From a virus, in IMG/VR virus record IMGVR_UViG_3300031972_002122, positions 62,001 through 126,000 of that record: a stretch of DNA of 64,000 nucleotides; one strand, written 5' to 3'. The stretch's first letter is position 1; every line of letters begins with the position of its first letter. A program made the translations under genes and the position numbers. The notes under the pieces are model-generated. The model saw only the letters and a list, made by a program, of their open reading frames with translations. It did no database searches and had not been told where the DNA came from. This document shows, in pieces, positions 36,834 to 43,552 of the stretch.

Positions 36834-37195
36834 TGGAAGCGAACGGTCTTGATCCATTAACTATAGCCAACCAAGGGCTACTTTCTAACGATCCATGTCA
36901 GGTCGCAGCTCAGGGATTGTTACATGTACGTATAGACATTGTCGATCCCGAGGATGAAATTATCATACCAGATACTGGTGGTGGGATCGTTGATAATGAC
37001 ATATGGAAGCGTAAGACTAAGGAAGAGAAGAAGAAATTACGTGCTAAAATCACAGTTTCGGCAACTGTTGATGGAATTACATACGAAGAAATTAAGTATT
37101 CAAATGATTGCAGTATAACTGTACAAGACGTTGACATTCAAGTAGTTGAGTCTACTACTAAGCCTAAAATTACCATTGAAGTTAAAAAAAAATAG
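36833..37195 (+). CDS. hypothetical protein following tail genes (120 aa)
   Basis: GTG start overlapping the previous TAG by one base. 'EANGLDPLTIANQGLLSNDP' then a basic stretch and a beta-rich C-terminus. Co-transcribed with the appendage gene, so possibly a fibre-associated protein. Confidence 0.62.
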   Translation: MEANGLDPLTIANQGLLSNDPCQVAAQGLLHVRIDIVDPEDEIIIPDTGGGIVDNDIWKRKTKEEKKKLRAKITVSATVDGITYEEIKYSNDCSITVQDVDIQVVESTTKPKITIEVKKK

Positions 37196-37213
37196 TAGAA
37201 ACTTTGTAAAAAA

Positions 37214-37246
37214 TTTGGTTATGTCTTGATGTTTTATATATATTTG
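37214..37246 (+). promoter_or_regulatory. Bacteroidetes-type promoter (TTTG-N21-TATATTTG)
   Basis: Exact -7 box TATATTTG at 37239-37246 and TTTG at 37214-37217. The stretch from TTTGG to TATATATTT is almost the same as in the promoter at 50917; both drive very short transcripts ending in a terminator. Confidence 0.75.
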
Positions 37247-37255
37247 CACATACTT

Positions 37256-37384
37256 ATGAACGAAGAGATACGAAAAATGAAAACATTATTATATACATAT
37301 AGTCTTTTATCGATGACACTGACAAGTGGCTGGTCGTTTTGCGACGGGACGGATTGTCTTTGTAATCTCCGCTGTGTGGAATAA
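37256..37384 (+). CDS. small cysteine-rich peptide, possibly secreted (42 aa)
   Basis: ATG 37256 to TAA 37382-37384, ten bases after a strong promoter and followed by a terminator. The N-terminal part is hydrophobic after a basic start (MKTLLYTYSLLSMTLTSG), like a signal peptide, and the tail has four Cys within 12 residues. It could be real or a leader over a small RNA; the RNA has GTCG/CGAC and CGGA/TCCG hairpins. Confidence 0.4.
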   Translation: MNEEIRKMKTLLYTYSLLSMTLTSGWSFCDGTDCLCNLRCVE

Positions 37385-37427
37385 AGTATTCATGTAATAT
37401 GTAAGGGATACATTTTAAACATATAGA

Positions 37428-37462
37428 AGCTCGGAGACATAAAAAATCTTCGGGCTTTTTTA
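37428..37462 (+). terminator. intrinsic terminator
   Basis: Ten-base stem 37428-37437 with 37447-37456 (two G-U pairs) followed by a T run. It ends the short transcript from 37214. Confidence 0.75.
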
Positions 37463-37519
37463 ATTTATAGTAATATGGAAAATAGAGAAGACATAGAATA
37501 TTATTATAGCATTACCAAT

Positions 37520-37604
37520 GGGTGTGCTATCGTTGTGGTGTAAACAAGGCGGTCTGTAAAACCGTCGCCGTTGGCTAAGATGGGTTCGAATCCCTCCACA
37601 CCCA
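37520..37604 (+). tRNA. tRNA-Tyr (GTA)
   Basis: Acceptor stem GGGTGTG/CACACCC, anticodon loop CTGTAAA with GTA, long variable arm as expected for bacterial Tyr, T loop TTCGAAT. First gene of the tRNA array. CCA is not encoded. Confidence 0.9.
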
Positions 37605-37619
37605 CAAAATTTTTAAACT

Positions 37620-37781
37620 ATGAAATGTCCAAAGTGTACGGGAGAACTAAAAAAAGAATTGTTAAAGGACAATTCACAACAGGCTCAAGGATCGTGGACT
37701 TGTAAGGATTGTAGAACCATTTGGTTCATAATTGAATGTGGGAACCGCGAACGGGGCAAGTATGGAAAGAAGGTGACGTAG
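37620..37781 (+). CDS. small zinc-ribbon protein (53 aa)
   Basis: ATG 37620 to TAG 37779-37781. CPKC near the N-terminus and CKDC 24 residues later form a four-cysteine ribbon. The last ten bases overlap the 5' end of tRNA-Phe. Likely a real small gene; function unknown. Confidence 0.55.
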   Translation: MKCPKCTGELKKELLKDNSQQAQGSWTCKDCRTIWFIIECGNRERGKYGKKVT

Positions 37782-37845
37782 CTGAGTTTTGGTTTAGCGC
37801 AGGTTTGAAGCATCTGAGACGTAGGTTCGATCCCTACCGTCACCA
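37772..37845 (+). tRNA. tRNA-Phe (GAA)
   Basis: Acceptor GGTGACG/CGTCACC, anticodon loop TTGAAGC with GAA, T loop TTCGATC. CCA is encoded at 37846-37848. The 5' end overlaps the zinc-ribbon stop codon. Confidence 0.9.
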
Positions 37846-37868
37846 CCAAAATTTCCATACTTATTAGT

Positions 37869-38447
37869 ATGGAAAGATTAAAACTTAAAAAGTTATTAGA
37901 CTCTGGTAAAAGTACTAGAGAGATTGCAGAGTTAATTGGAAGGGGGCAGACGACTGTTAGATATTGGATTAAGAAGCATGGGTTGCGATGTAAGTATCAT
38001 GAGATTAATCGTCAACAGCGGATAAGTGATATTTGTGAAGCTGTTGCCAAGTCCACCTCATACTCAGAGGTATGTAGGAAGTTGAAAATTCCTCGTTCTG
38101 GAAATTCATATCAGAATATGAGATCGGTGATTGAGAGATTGAGTTTAGATGTCTCCCATTTTACAGGGCAGCGAAAATATCTAGAGTCTATAAAATTAAC
38201 TCCATATGATGTATTAATATATGATCGGTTGGATGGTAGGCGGGAACGTACTATAGTGTTGCGTAACGCGTTAACTGAACTTGGTGTTGATGTGTGTAGA
38301 TGTAGCCTGTGTGGGTTAGATTCTTGGTTGGGAAAACCACTTGGAATGCATATTGATCATATAGATGGTGATAGATTAAATAATATTCGTGATAATTTGA
38401 GAATTTTATGTCCAAATTGTCACAATCAAATAACGTATAACAAATGA
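37869..38447 (+). CDS. HNH homing endonuclease with N-terminal helix-turn-helix
   Basis: A 192-residue free-standing nuclease. Residues 5-40 are a HTH (STREIAELIGRGQTTVRYWI). The C-terminal HNH has C-x2-C (CSLC), HIDHIDGDRLNN and LCPNCHNQ, with the catalytic histidines present. It lies between tRNA-Phe and tRNA-Trp, a typical site for mobile endonucleases. A box ATACTTATT ends three bases before ATG, so the mRNA may be leaderless. Confidence 0.92.
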   Translation: MERLKLKKLLDSGKSTREIAELIGRGQTTVRYWIKKHGLRCKYHEINRQQRISDICEAVAKSTSYSEVCRKLKIPRSGNSYQNMRSVIERLSLDVSHFTGQRKYLESIKLTPYDVLIYDRLDGRRERTIVLRNALTELGVDVCRCSLCGLDSWLGKPLGMHIDHIDGDRLNNIRDNLRILCPNCHNQITYNK

Positions 38448-38509
38448 AATACAAAATAAAAAACAGCAAAGTCATGTAAGTATTTTAACTTACAAAATAG
38501 GACTTTGAT

Positions 38510-38791
38510 ATGAGTAGATCAAGAAAGAAACACGGTGTTGTTAAAGACCGTGGACTCACCCGTAGAGAATGGAACAGAAAATTCAGAAGGGTGAACAGAC
38601 AACGAGTACGTATGGGTAAAGACCCATACCAAATGAAGGAACTGATAAATCCTTACGATGTGTATGATTGGATATACATATGGGATGAATCGGATATGCA
38701 GCGACGGTGGGCTGAAGATGGACGCCATGATTATTATAAAAGGGTATATAAAACCCTTGATAATATGCGTCGCTGGTACTTTAGAAAGTGA
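38510..38791 (+). CDS. conserved basic small protein (93 aa)
   Basis: Begins MSRSRKKHGVVKDRG, a start I recall from small unknown phage and Firmicutes proteins (MSRSRKK-x-x-x-x-K-D). Very rich in Arg, Tyr and Trp; likely binds nucleic acid. The upstream gap holds a nested hairpin (38466-38509). Confidence 0.68.
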   Translation: MSRSRKKHGVVKDRGLTRREWNRKFRRVNRQRVRMGKDPYQMKELINPYDVYDWIYIWDESDMQRRWAEDGRHDYYKRVYKTLDNMRRWYFRK

Positions 38792-38794
38792 CAT

Positions 38795-38865
38795 GGGGAT
38801 AAGCGTAGGTTGTGTCAGGTGGTCTCCAAAACCGCTCTGTTAGAGTTCGAATCTCTATATCCTTG
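38795..38865 (+). tRNA. tRNA-Trp (CCA)
   Basis: Acceptor GGGGATA/TATCCTT with two G-U pairs, anticodon loop CTCCAAA with CCA, T arm TAGAG-TTCGAAT-CTCTA. Confidence 0.85.
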
Positions 38866-38906
38866 CTATTCGAGTACGTATAAGCACCGCGTTAAGGGCT
38901 TGCTAT

Positions 38907-38992
38907 AGTGCTAAAGCGAATGGAAAGCGATCGCCCTGTCACGGCGACATCAGTCGAAAGATTGTATGCGGGTTCGAGTCCCGTTAGCACTG
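38907..38992 (+). tRNA. tRNA-Asp (GTC) with long variable arm
   Basis: Acceptor AGTGCTA/TAGCACT, anticodon stem TCGCC/GGCGA with loop CTGTCAC, T arm GCGGG-TTCGAGT-CCCGT, CCA encoded at 38993-38995. Between anticodon and T stems are 20 bases folding as CAGTC-GAAA-GATTG, a class II arm not expected for Asp. The D stem is weak. Confidence 0.75.
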
Positions 38993-39000
38993 CCAATAAG

Positions 39001-39146
39001 AAGCCGTGTGTAAATCCCTGATGATCCAGAATACTCGAGGTCTGGGGAGGGGGTGGAGCATGTAAAGAAAGCAGTTAACCTAACGTACATGGGGATGACT
39101 CGGTTTAAATCCGACGTGAGTAGCGGGACGATATACGCTACAACTC
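39001..39146 (+). other. structured tRNA spacer, multiple perfect hairpins
   Basis: No gene is seen. Hairpins: CCAGA/TCTGG (39026/39041), CATGTA/TACATG (39059/39086) enclosing GTTA-ACC-TAAC, TCGG/CCGA with a T-loop-like TTTAAAT (39100-39114), and GTAGCG/CGCTAC (39120/39136). It resembles tRNA remains but does not fold into a cloverleaf. Confidence 0.5.
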
Positions 39147-39221
39147 GCGGCACACGCATAAGAGGTGGTGCACCTGCCTTCCAAGCAGGAATTAGATTCG
39201 GTTCGATCCCGAAGTGCCGCA
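39147..39221 (+). tRNA. tRNA-Gly (TCC)
   Basis: Acceptor GCGGCAC/GTGCCGC, anticodon stem CCTGC/GCAGG with loop CTTCCAA (TCC), T arm TTCGG-TTCGATC-CCGAA. Confidence 0.92.
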
Positions 39222-39229
39222 CAAATTGA

Positions 39230-39290
39230 TCATCGCTAGGAGATGCATCGGTTGAGAATCAGTTAGGCTGCTCGATTTGACTGGCGATGA
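39230..39290 (+). ncRNA. structured spacer RNA closed by a 7-bp stem
   Basis: Perfect stem TCATCGC/GCGATGA encloses 47 bases; its 3' arm is directly preceded by a CAGT/ACTG hairpin, like acceptor and T arms, but no anticodon arm is present. Between two tRNA-Gly genes. A tRNA-like or processing element is inferred. Confidence 0.4.
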
Positions 39291-39294
39291 ACTT

Positions 39295-39368
39295 GCGACC
39301 AACGCATAAGAGGTGGTGCACCACGTTGCCAACGTGGAATAGAGCGAGTTCGATCCTCGCTGGTCGCC
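39295..39368 (+). tRNA. tRNA-Gly (GCC)
   Basis: Acceptor GCGACCA/TGGTCGC, anticodon stem CCACG/CGTGG with loop TTGCCAA (GCC), T arm GCGAG-TTCGATC-CTCGC. D-arm nearly identical to that of tRNA-Gly (TCC), so probably a duplicate. Confidence 0.92.
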
Positions 39369-39445
39369 AAAATCTAGGTCGCAACTAGATGATGTGAGTT
39401 ATGAGTTCAGGAATCTCACGAAGAATGACAAAATGTCCTGTCTAT

Positions 39446-39517
39446 GTCTCTAAAGCATTTATGGATGATGTCCACCTTTGTACCGTGGGGAACGGGATTC
39501 GATTTCTCGTAGAGACT
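39446..39517 (+). tRNA. tRNA-Thr (TGT)
   Basis: Acceptor GTCTCTA/TAGAGAC, T arm CGGGA-TTCGATT-TCTCG, anticodon loop TTTGTAC (TGT) closed by a C-C mismatch then CCAC/GTGG. The weak closing pair lowers confidence. Confidence 0.75.
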
Positions 39518-39553
39518 CAACAATTCGATTCCAGTGTTTGATTCGTTTTTTGT

Positions 39554-39562
39554 ATACTTATA
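39554..39562 (+). promoter_or_regulatory. late-type box ATACTTATA next to start codon
   Basis: Ends five bases before the ATG of the HNH gene at 39568. With a start point a few bases downstream the mRNA would be leaderless. Same arrangement at 37857 and 41496. Confidence 0.45.
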
Positions 39563-39567
39563 TATGT

Positions 39568-40224
39568 ATGAAATGGACAGAAACTGAATTGAACGAAGTG
39601 ATTAATCTTATCAAAAGTGGTAAGACTTATGGTGAAATATCTAACATTGTGGGTAGAAGTAAATCTTCTATCAAAAATAAACTAGGGCGTAGCAACGAAA
39701 ATTATAAAAAGTATGTTAAGTGCGACGTGCTTTTATGTATTCAGTGTGATAATGTTATTAAAAATTTTGGTATTAAATTTTGCTCTAGATCATGTGCTAC
39801 TACTTATAACAATTTACTACGAGGAAAAAATCCACGTAAGTGTAAGTGTTGTGGTGGTGAATATTTCGGAAGAGCTAAAAAATACTGCAGTATTTATTGC
39901 TTTCATAAAAGTCAGTGGATGGCAATCGTGAATTTAATTGAATCTGGTGATACTAGCCTTTCTAATCGACGTTATAAAAAATATTTAATTTATAAATATG
40001 GTGAACAATGTATGGAATGCGGTTGGGATAAAATCAATCCATATAGTGGAAATATACCAATTGAATTAGAACATATCGATGGTAATTCTAATAATAACTC
40101 TTTGGATAACTTAAAATTATTATGTCCTAATTGTCATTCACTCACACCAACATACAAAGCATTAAATATTGGTAATGGTCGACATAACCGCATGGTGAGA
40201 TATAAATCTGGTAAGAGTTTTTAA
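39568..40224 (+). CDS. HNH homing endonuclease with HTH and zinc fingers
   Basis: A 218-residue protein. Order: N-terminal HTH (YGEISNIVGRSKSSIKNKL), a treble-clef pair (CIQC and CSRSC; CKCC and CSIYC), and a C-terminal HNH: CMECGW, ELEHIDGNSNNNSLDNL, LCPNCHS. Catalytic His present. The longer frame from 39478 would run through tRNA-Thr; ATG 39568 is the right start. Located in the tRNA array like 37869. Confidence 0.9.
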   Translation: MKWTETELNEVINLIKSGKTYGEISNIVGRSKSSIKNKLGRSNENYKKYVKCDVLLCIQCDNVIKNFGIKFCSRSCATTYNNLLRGKNPRKCKCCGGEYFGRAKKYCSIYCFHKSQWMAIVNLIESGDTSLSNRRYKKYLIYKYGEQCMECGWDKINPYSGNIPIELEHIDGNSNNNSLDNLKLLCPNCHSLTPTYKALNIGNGRHNRMVRYKSGKSF

Positions 40225-40285
40225 AAAGAGCCGTTTAGACTGTGAGGCGTACCATAGGGATGGTGAATATCCTTACATTTATGTG

Positions 40286-40316
40286 TTGCGTATATGAAAA
40301 AGTTTTTTTATATTTG
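40286..40316 (+). promoter_or_regulatory. Bacteroidetes-type promoter (TTG-N20-TATATTTG)
   Basis: TTG at 40286-40288, exact TATATTTG at 40309-40316. The next gene's ATG is only five bases after the -7 box, so this mRNA probably has no leader. Confidence 0.7.
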
Positions 40317-40320
40317 ATGT

Positions 40321-40584
40321 ATGAGAAAATTAGAAGGCACAACAGCATGTAAAATGAGAGATGAACTTTGGTCTAAGCGGAGTAAAACGTTTACACCTAC
40401 TGTGATTACCAACAGGTTGACTAAGATTGGAATACCAGCGTGGTTACGGTCACAGATCATTCAAATGGTACGGTACAACGAAATGGATCGATGTACAGAT
40501 GCAATTGAGCAGGCGATGTACCAGTCTGTATGTAATTTGATCGTCAAGGAATTGATGGATGCTGAGAAAAAGGTATTTGATTAA
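40321..40584 (+). CDS. hypothetical protein (87 aa)
   Basis: Basic helical protein with no known motif, directly behind a strong host-type promoter and followed by tRNA-Met. Probably an early protein. Confidence 0.68.
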   Translation: MRKLEGTTACKMRDELWSKRSKTFTPTVITNRLTKIGIPAWLRSQIIQMVRYNEMDRCTDAIEQAMYQSVCNLIVKELMDAEKKVFD

Positions 40585-40592
40585 AACAATAT

Positions 40593-40662
40593 AGCACAAG
40601 TGCGCGGGACACAGGACGGACTCATATTCTGTCTTCGCTCGGATCGTTACCGAGTTGTGCTA
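40593..40662 (+). tRNA. tRNA with CAT anticodon (Met or Ile2)
   Basis: Acceptor AGCACAA/TTGTGCT, anticodon stem ACGGA/TCTGT with loop CTCATAT (CAT), T stem CTCGG/CCGAG with odd loop ATCGTTA. D arm weak (GTG/CAC). CAT could be Met or lysidine-modified Ile. Confidence 0.65.
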
Positions 40663-40720
40663 CTGATTAGAATAAAAATGAAAGAAAGAACTGAAATATC
40701 GAGTAGTAGTTCCAGATACT

Positions 40721-40808
40721 GGAAGGTGAACCTAGCAGGGTCTAGGACTGGATTGCTAATCCATGGGGTCGGGTAAAACTGACTGGGCTTCGATTGCTCC
40801 TCCTTCCG
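40721..40808 (+). tRNA. tRNA-Ser (GCT)
   Basis: Acceptor GGAAGG/CCTTCC plus one mismatch, anticodon loop TTGCTAA (GCT), long variable arm, T loop TTCGATT, discriminator G, all as expected for Ser. Confidence 0.85.
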
Positions 40809-40815
40809 CTTAATT

Positions 40816-40905
40816 GGTAAGTTAAGCAGTCCCATGGAGGGGCGACTAGTCTTGAAAACTAGGTAGCAGGTCATGCTGCTCGGGGGTCGGTTCCTCAACT
40901 TACCG
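40816..40905 (+). tRNA. tRNA-Ser (TGA)
   Basis: Acceptor GGTAAGT/ACTTACC, anticodon stem CTAGT/ACTAG with loop CTTGAAA (TGA), long variable arm, discriminator G. The T arm is weak (four pairs, loop GTCGGTT). Confidence 0.8.
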
Positions 40906-40913
40906 CAATTTAT

Positions 40914-40987
40914 GGTCAAGTGGCTGAGTGGATGTAGGCATCTGATTGCAAGTCAGGTTTACGGGGGTTCGAATCCCTCCTTGACCT
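40914..40987 (+). tRNA. tRNA-Cys (GCA)
   Basis: Acceptor GGTCAAG/CTTGACC, anticodon stem TCTGA/TCAGG with loop TTGCAAG (GCA), T loop TTCGAAT. Confidence 0.88.
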
Positions 40988-41091
40988 CAACGAAAAAATT
41001 ATGAAAGTAATAAATACATACAATCGATTACGACTGCTACTCTTACCTGAGTAGCCTCACCACTTCAAAATTCAGTGGGGGGCAAATCTAT

Positions 41092-41165
41092 GCCCCCATG
41101 GTGGAACTGGAATACACGTTTGATTAAGGATCAAAAGCTTGCGAGTTCGAATCTCGCTGGGGGTA
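41092..41165 (+). tRNA. tRNA-Leu-like (AAG) with short variable loop
   Basis: Acceptor GCCCCCA/TGGGGGT, anticodon stem TTTGA/TCAAA with loop TTAAGGA (AAG), T arm GCGAG-TTCGAAT-CTCGC. The 5' half (TGGTGGAACTGG) is typical of bacterial Leu, but only five bases lie between anticodon and T stems instead of a class II arm. Confidence 0.75.
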
Positions 41166-41175
41166 CAAAAAGAAA

Positions 41176-41231
41176 CCGATCGGGTACACGGTATACCCGA
41201 TTGGGTACACGGTATACCCGATTGGGTATAT
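41176..41231 (+). repeat. tandem 21-bp repeat, 2.6 copies
   Basis: Unit CCGAT(C/T)GGGTACACGGTATAC at 41176-41196 and 41197-41217, with a partial copy at 41218-41231. Each copy can pair GGGTA with TACCC across the junction. It separates tRNA-Leu (AAG) from tRNA-Leu (CAA). Confidence 0.85.
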
Positions 41232-41236
41232 CCGAT

Positions 41237-41319
41237 GACTCTGTGATGAAATGGAAGACATGCCCGGCTCAAAATCGGGTGCCTAGCTAGGCGTGTGGGT
41301 TCGAATCCCACTAGGGTCA
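41237..41319 (+). tRNA. tRNA-Leu (CAA)
   Basis: Acceptor GACTCTG/TAGGGTC with G-U pairs, anticodon stem CCCGG/TCGGG with loop CTCAAAA (CAA), class II variable arm, T arm GTGGG-TTCGAAT-CCCAC. Confidence 0.88.
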
Positions 41320-41324
41320 CAAAT

Positions 41325-41402
41325 ACCTCCGTGGGCAAATGGTAAAGTCCGCAGTCTTAGACACTGTAATCGTAGTTGCTGGTTCGACTCCAGTCGGAGG
41401 TA
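41325..41402 (+). tRNA. tRNA-Leu (TAG)
   Basis: Acceptor ACCTCCG/CGGAGGT, anticodon stem GCAGT/ACTGT with loop CTTAGAC (TAG), variable region of ten bases, shorter than usual for Leu; T loop TTCGACT. Confidence 0.82.
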
Positions 41403-41410
41403 CAATTAAT

Positions 41411-41484
41411 AGTCCCGTAGCCCAACCGGAAGAGGCATCAGGTTTAAACTCTGTTCAGTGTGGGTTCGACTCCCATCGGGACTA
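41411..41484 (+). tRNA. tRNA-Leu-like (TAA) with short variable loop
   Basis: Acceptor AGTCCCG/CGGGACT, anticodon stem CAGG/TCTG with loop TTTAAAC (TAA), T loop TTCGACT. Variable loop of class I length, odd for Leu. The anticodon reading is robust. Confidence 0.78.
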
Positions 41485-41495
41485 CTATTTTTTAT

Positions 41496-41504
41496 ATACT
41501 TATT
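41496..41504 (+). promoter_or_regulatory. late-type box ATACTTATT next to start codon
   Basis: Ends three bases before ATG 41508 and follows tRNA-Leu (TAA) directly. Same text (TATACTTATTAGTATG) as before the HNH gene at 37869, apart from the first base. Confidence 0.45.
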
Positions 41505-41507
41505 AGT

Positions 41508-42239
41508 ATGTGTACATGTATTGATATAAACGAGCTCCAATTGATTGAGGATGGATCACAACCAGACTTCAATCTGGATAATGAATTTGCCGAAGCTAAT
41601 AGAAAATACTTCAAGGGCATGCTTAAGAAGATTCCTATGGAATATAAACACCTGACTGGTAAACTAGGGTTAGTTAAAGCTAAAGTGCGTAGAGATAGCT
41701 CTAAACGGATCGTGAAAGCATTCCCAGTAGTACTGCAGATGACTGATCAATTCAATTACACCAGAGAACAATTCTTGAGTACATTCTTACATGAACTTTG
41801 CCACTTATTCATGCTGCAGGATGCTGGTAAGTATTCGTGGAGTGGTGGGTATCATGGTAGAGAATGGCAGAAACTAGCTGATACCGTATCTAAGAAATCT
41901 GGTGTACCTATAACTAAGGACGAACATACTGGTAAATATGACACTAAAGACCTACCATCACCAGTAGTAGCGTTTGCCAAATTTAGTGGTGGGCATATTA
42001 GTATCGCATATACAACCAAAAGTATATGGAGTCGGCGAGATGATGAGTATATAGATTGGTTAACCGCCACCGCTAAAGGGAAGCAGTGGGTGGTCTTCAC
42101 AACCAGAGATGGTCGAATAACAAACTTCGCTGCAAAATCTATAAAGAGACCCACGTTCTATAAAATCGATCAGGACATTGTTACTGACATGATGAAGAAC
42201 AAATCCGAAGAAGTTATATTAACCAATAATCATGTATAG
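41508..42239 (+). CDS. SprT-like zinc metalloprotease
   Basis: A 243-residue protein with the HExxH motif at His95-Glu96-Leu-Cys-His99 (FLSTFLHELCHLFM) and a third ligand candidate in GYHGREW. The upstream helix-strand pattern and C-terminal beta part fit SprT-like domains, whose relatives cut DNA-bound proteins. The in-frame region before 41508 lies in a tRNA and is not coding. Confidence 0.87.
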   Translation: MCTCIDINELQLIEDGSQPDFNLDNEFAEANRKYFKGMLKKIPMEYKHLTGKLGLVKAKVRRDSSKRIVKAFPVVLQMTDQFNYTREQFLSTFLHELCHLFMLQDAGKYSWSGGYHGREWQKLADTVSKKSGVPITKDEHTGKYDTKDLPSPVVAFAKFSGGHISIAYTTKSIWSRRDDEYIDWLTATAKGKQWVVFTTRDGRITNFAAKSIKRPTFYKIDQDIVTDMMKNKSEEVILTNNHV

Positions 42240-42261
42240 GACAAAAATGCATCGATTGGGT

Positions 42262-42292
42262 TTTGTTATATGAAAAACTTTTAGTATCTTAG
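42262..42292 (+). promoter_or_regulatory. Bacteroidetes-type promoter (TTTG-N19-TATCTTAG)
   Basis: TTTG at 42262-42265, TATCTTAG at 42285-42292. The spacer ATATGAAAAACTTTT is nearly repeated in the promoters at 40286, 43497 and 51934. Confidence 0.72.
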
Positions 42293-42315
42293 TGTTGCAA
42301 ACAAATACAGATACT

Positions 42316-42657
42316 ATGAAATCTAAGAAAATCACCAAAGCAGCTCGTAAGGAATTCGTAAGGGCTATGCTTAAAAACAACAAGACATGGGCACTACGTG
42401 CGCTCGTAGTAATCTACGCCCATCAGACAGTTGACGAGCAGTCGACTGGAATCACAAGTCACGAAAATGGTGTTGGATTCTCAGGATCAGATTCTGAGAT
42501 ATTATCATCATTCGCAGTACAATATCAACGACGTGGATGGCTGACATATAAACAGATGACAATCGTATTCAGGTTGATACCTAAGTACTGGAGACAGGTT
42601 ATCGATAACGCTGACCTAGATAAAATCGATTCACTAATCATTAAACACGCTGCATAA
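42316..42657 (+). CDS. conserved small phage protein of unknown function (113 aa)
   Basis: 'TWALRALVVIYAHQTVDEQ', then NGVGFSGSDSEILSSFA and 'RGWLTYKQMTIVFRLIPKYW' form a pattern I recall from small unknown phage proteins. ATG 42316 follows an ACAAATACAGATACT leader. It overlaps the next gene by one base (TAATG). Confidence 0.72.
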   Translation: MKSKKITKAARKEFVRAMLKNNKTWALRALVVIYAHQTVDEQSTGITSHENGVGFSGSDSEILSSFAVQYQRRGWLTYKQMTIVFRLIPKYWRQVIDNADLDKIDSLIIKHAA

Positions 42658-43496
42658 TGACAAAGGTTAAAGATTTAATAACTAAGGAGCAGGTTAGTGA
42701 AGGTGGATGGGCGGGTGCCATGTACGAATACAAAATGTACGATGGTACTGAAACGGATTTTTATGACCATCTTGCACTTAAAGAATTTCTAGAGAAACAT
42801 CCGAGATTTAAGGACGCCGTGATTATGGAGAGGGGGGCAGTATTCGGTCGATACCCATTCCGTCACCGTTATCGTTCGGTCAATAACAATGAAATGTGGA
42901 AGGTAAGGATCGGTGATAAATTCACGTATGCGTTAGGTATCAGCCGACCGTGGAGGGGATACGATACAATGCCCAAGATCATTCAGCGTAGATTTTATGA
43001 GGATGGTGAGAAGCCAATCAAGAGAAAGGTACGTAAGGTAGATGTCGAATATGTAGATCACGGGAAGGGTCAATCGACGTATGGACGTGATTGTCAATTG
43101 AGGACGTTGGCAACCGTGATGGGTCAGGATTATTTTGACGTCCACCGAGAAATGTCAGATCGAGGTTGGAAACCTAATCATGTTGGAAACGTACACTACA
43201 CCACAGGGCATAAAAAGAATAGATGGGATGAAGTGATGGAAGTGTTTGGTTATGAGAAGGAGCGAGTCTGGACTAAGAAGAATTTACTCACATATGGCTG
43301 TGAGGTCAAGTCTAAGCTACTCAAACACAAAACTGGTATGACTGTGGCAACTGCCGCGTGTGAGCTTCCTAGGGGGACTTATATAGTTAGTATGCGATCA
43401 CACGTATGTGCGGTCATTGACAACAAAATTTTTGACTCGTGGAACTGTCAGAATAAACATGTTCACAGAATTTGGAAAGTTAATTCAATTAAGTAG
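42657..43496 (+). CDS. protein with C-terminal papain-like cysteine peptidase domain
   Basis: A 279-residue protein. From about residue 145: GRDCQLRTLATVMGQDYFDV places a Cys in the catalytic helix, and 'GTYIVSMRSHVCAVIDNKIF' then DSWN supplies His and Asp/Asn, the order of C39/papain-like domains common in phages. The first 140 residues are unassigned. Could process a host protein or act on ubiquitin-like or peptide targets; unknown. Confidence 0.68.
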   Translation: MTKVKDLITKEQVSEGGWAGAMYEYKMYDGTETDFYDHLALKEFLEKHPRFKDAVIMERGAVFGRYPFRHRYRSVNNNEMWKVRIGDKFTYALGISRPWRGYDTMPKIIQRRFYEDGEKPIKRKVRKVDVEYVDHGKGQSTYGRDCQLRTLATVMGQDYFDVHREMSDRGWKPNHVGNVHYTTGHKKNRWDEVMEVFGYEKERVWTKKNLLTYGCEVKSKLLKHKTGMTVATAACELPRGTYIVSMRSHVCAVIDNKIFDSWNCQNKHVHRIWKVNSIK

Positions 43497-43527
43497 TTGT
43501 GTATATGAAAAACTTTCTGTATCTTTA
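43497..43527 (+). promoter_or_regulatory. Bacteroidetes-type promoter (TTG-N20-TATCTTTA)
   Basis: TTG 43497-43499, TATCTTTA 43520-43527, ahead of the small genes at 43553-44532. Confidence 0.65.
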
Positions 43528-43552
43528 TATTGTAATCAAAAGAAAGACAGTT

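Noticed and set aside
39032-39123. Possible class II tRNA
   Set aside because: A T-arm-like TCGG-TTTAAAT-CCGA and weak TACTC/GAGTA ends exist, but no anticodon arm forms; listed as structured spacer instead.
39478-39567. Upstream extension of the second HNH gene
   Set aside because: It runs through tRNA-Thr and matches no HNH N-terminus; ATG 39568 begins the HTH.
41001-41054. 17-codon frame before tRNA-Leu (AAG)
   Set aside because: It ends in hairpins (CTACTC/GAGTAG, CACT/AGTG) and has no other support.
41072-41338. Antisense open frame across the tRNA-Leu genes
   Set aside because: Its codons are the complements of tRNA sequence and the tandem repeat; no gene on the minus strand is supported anywhere in the window.
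41460-41507. Upstream extension of the SprT-like gene
   Set aside because: It lies inside tRNA-Leu (TAA). The ATG at 41508 with its promoter-like box is the better start.
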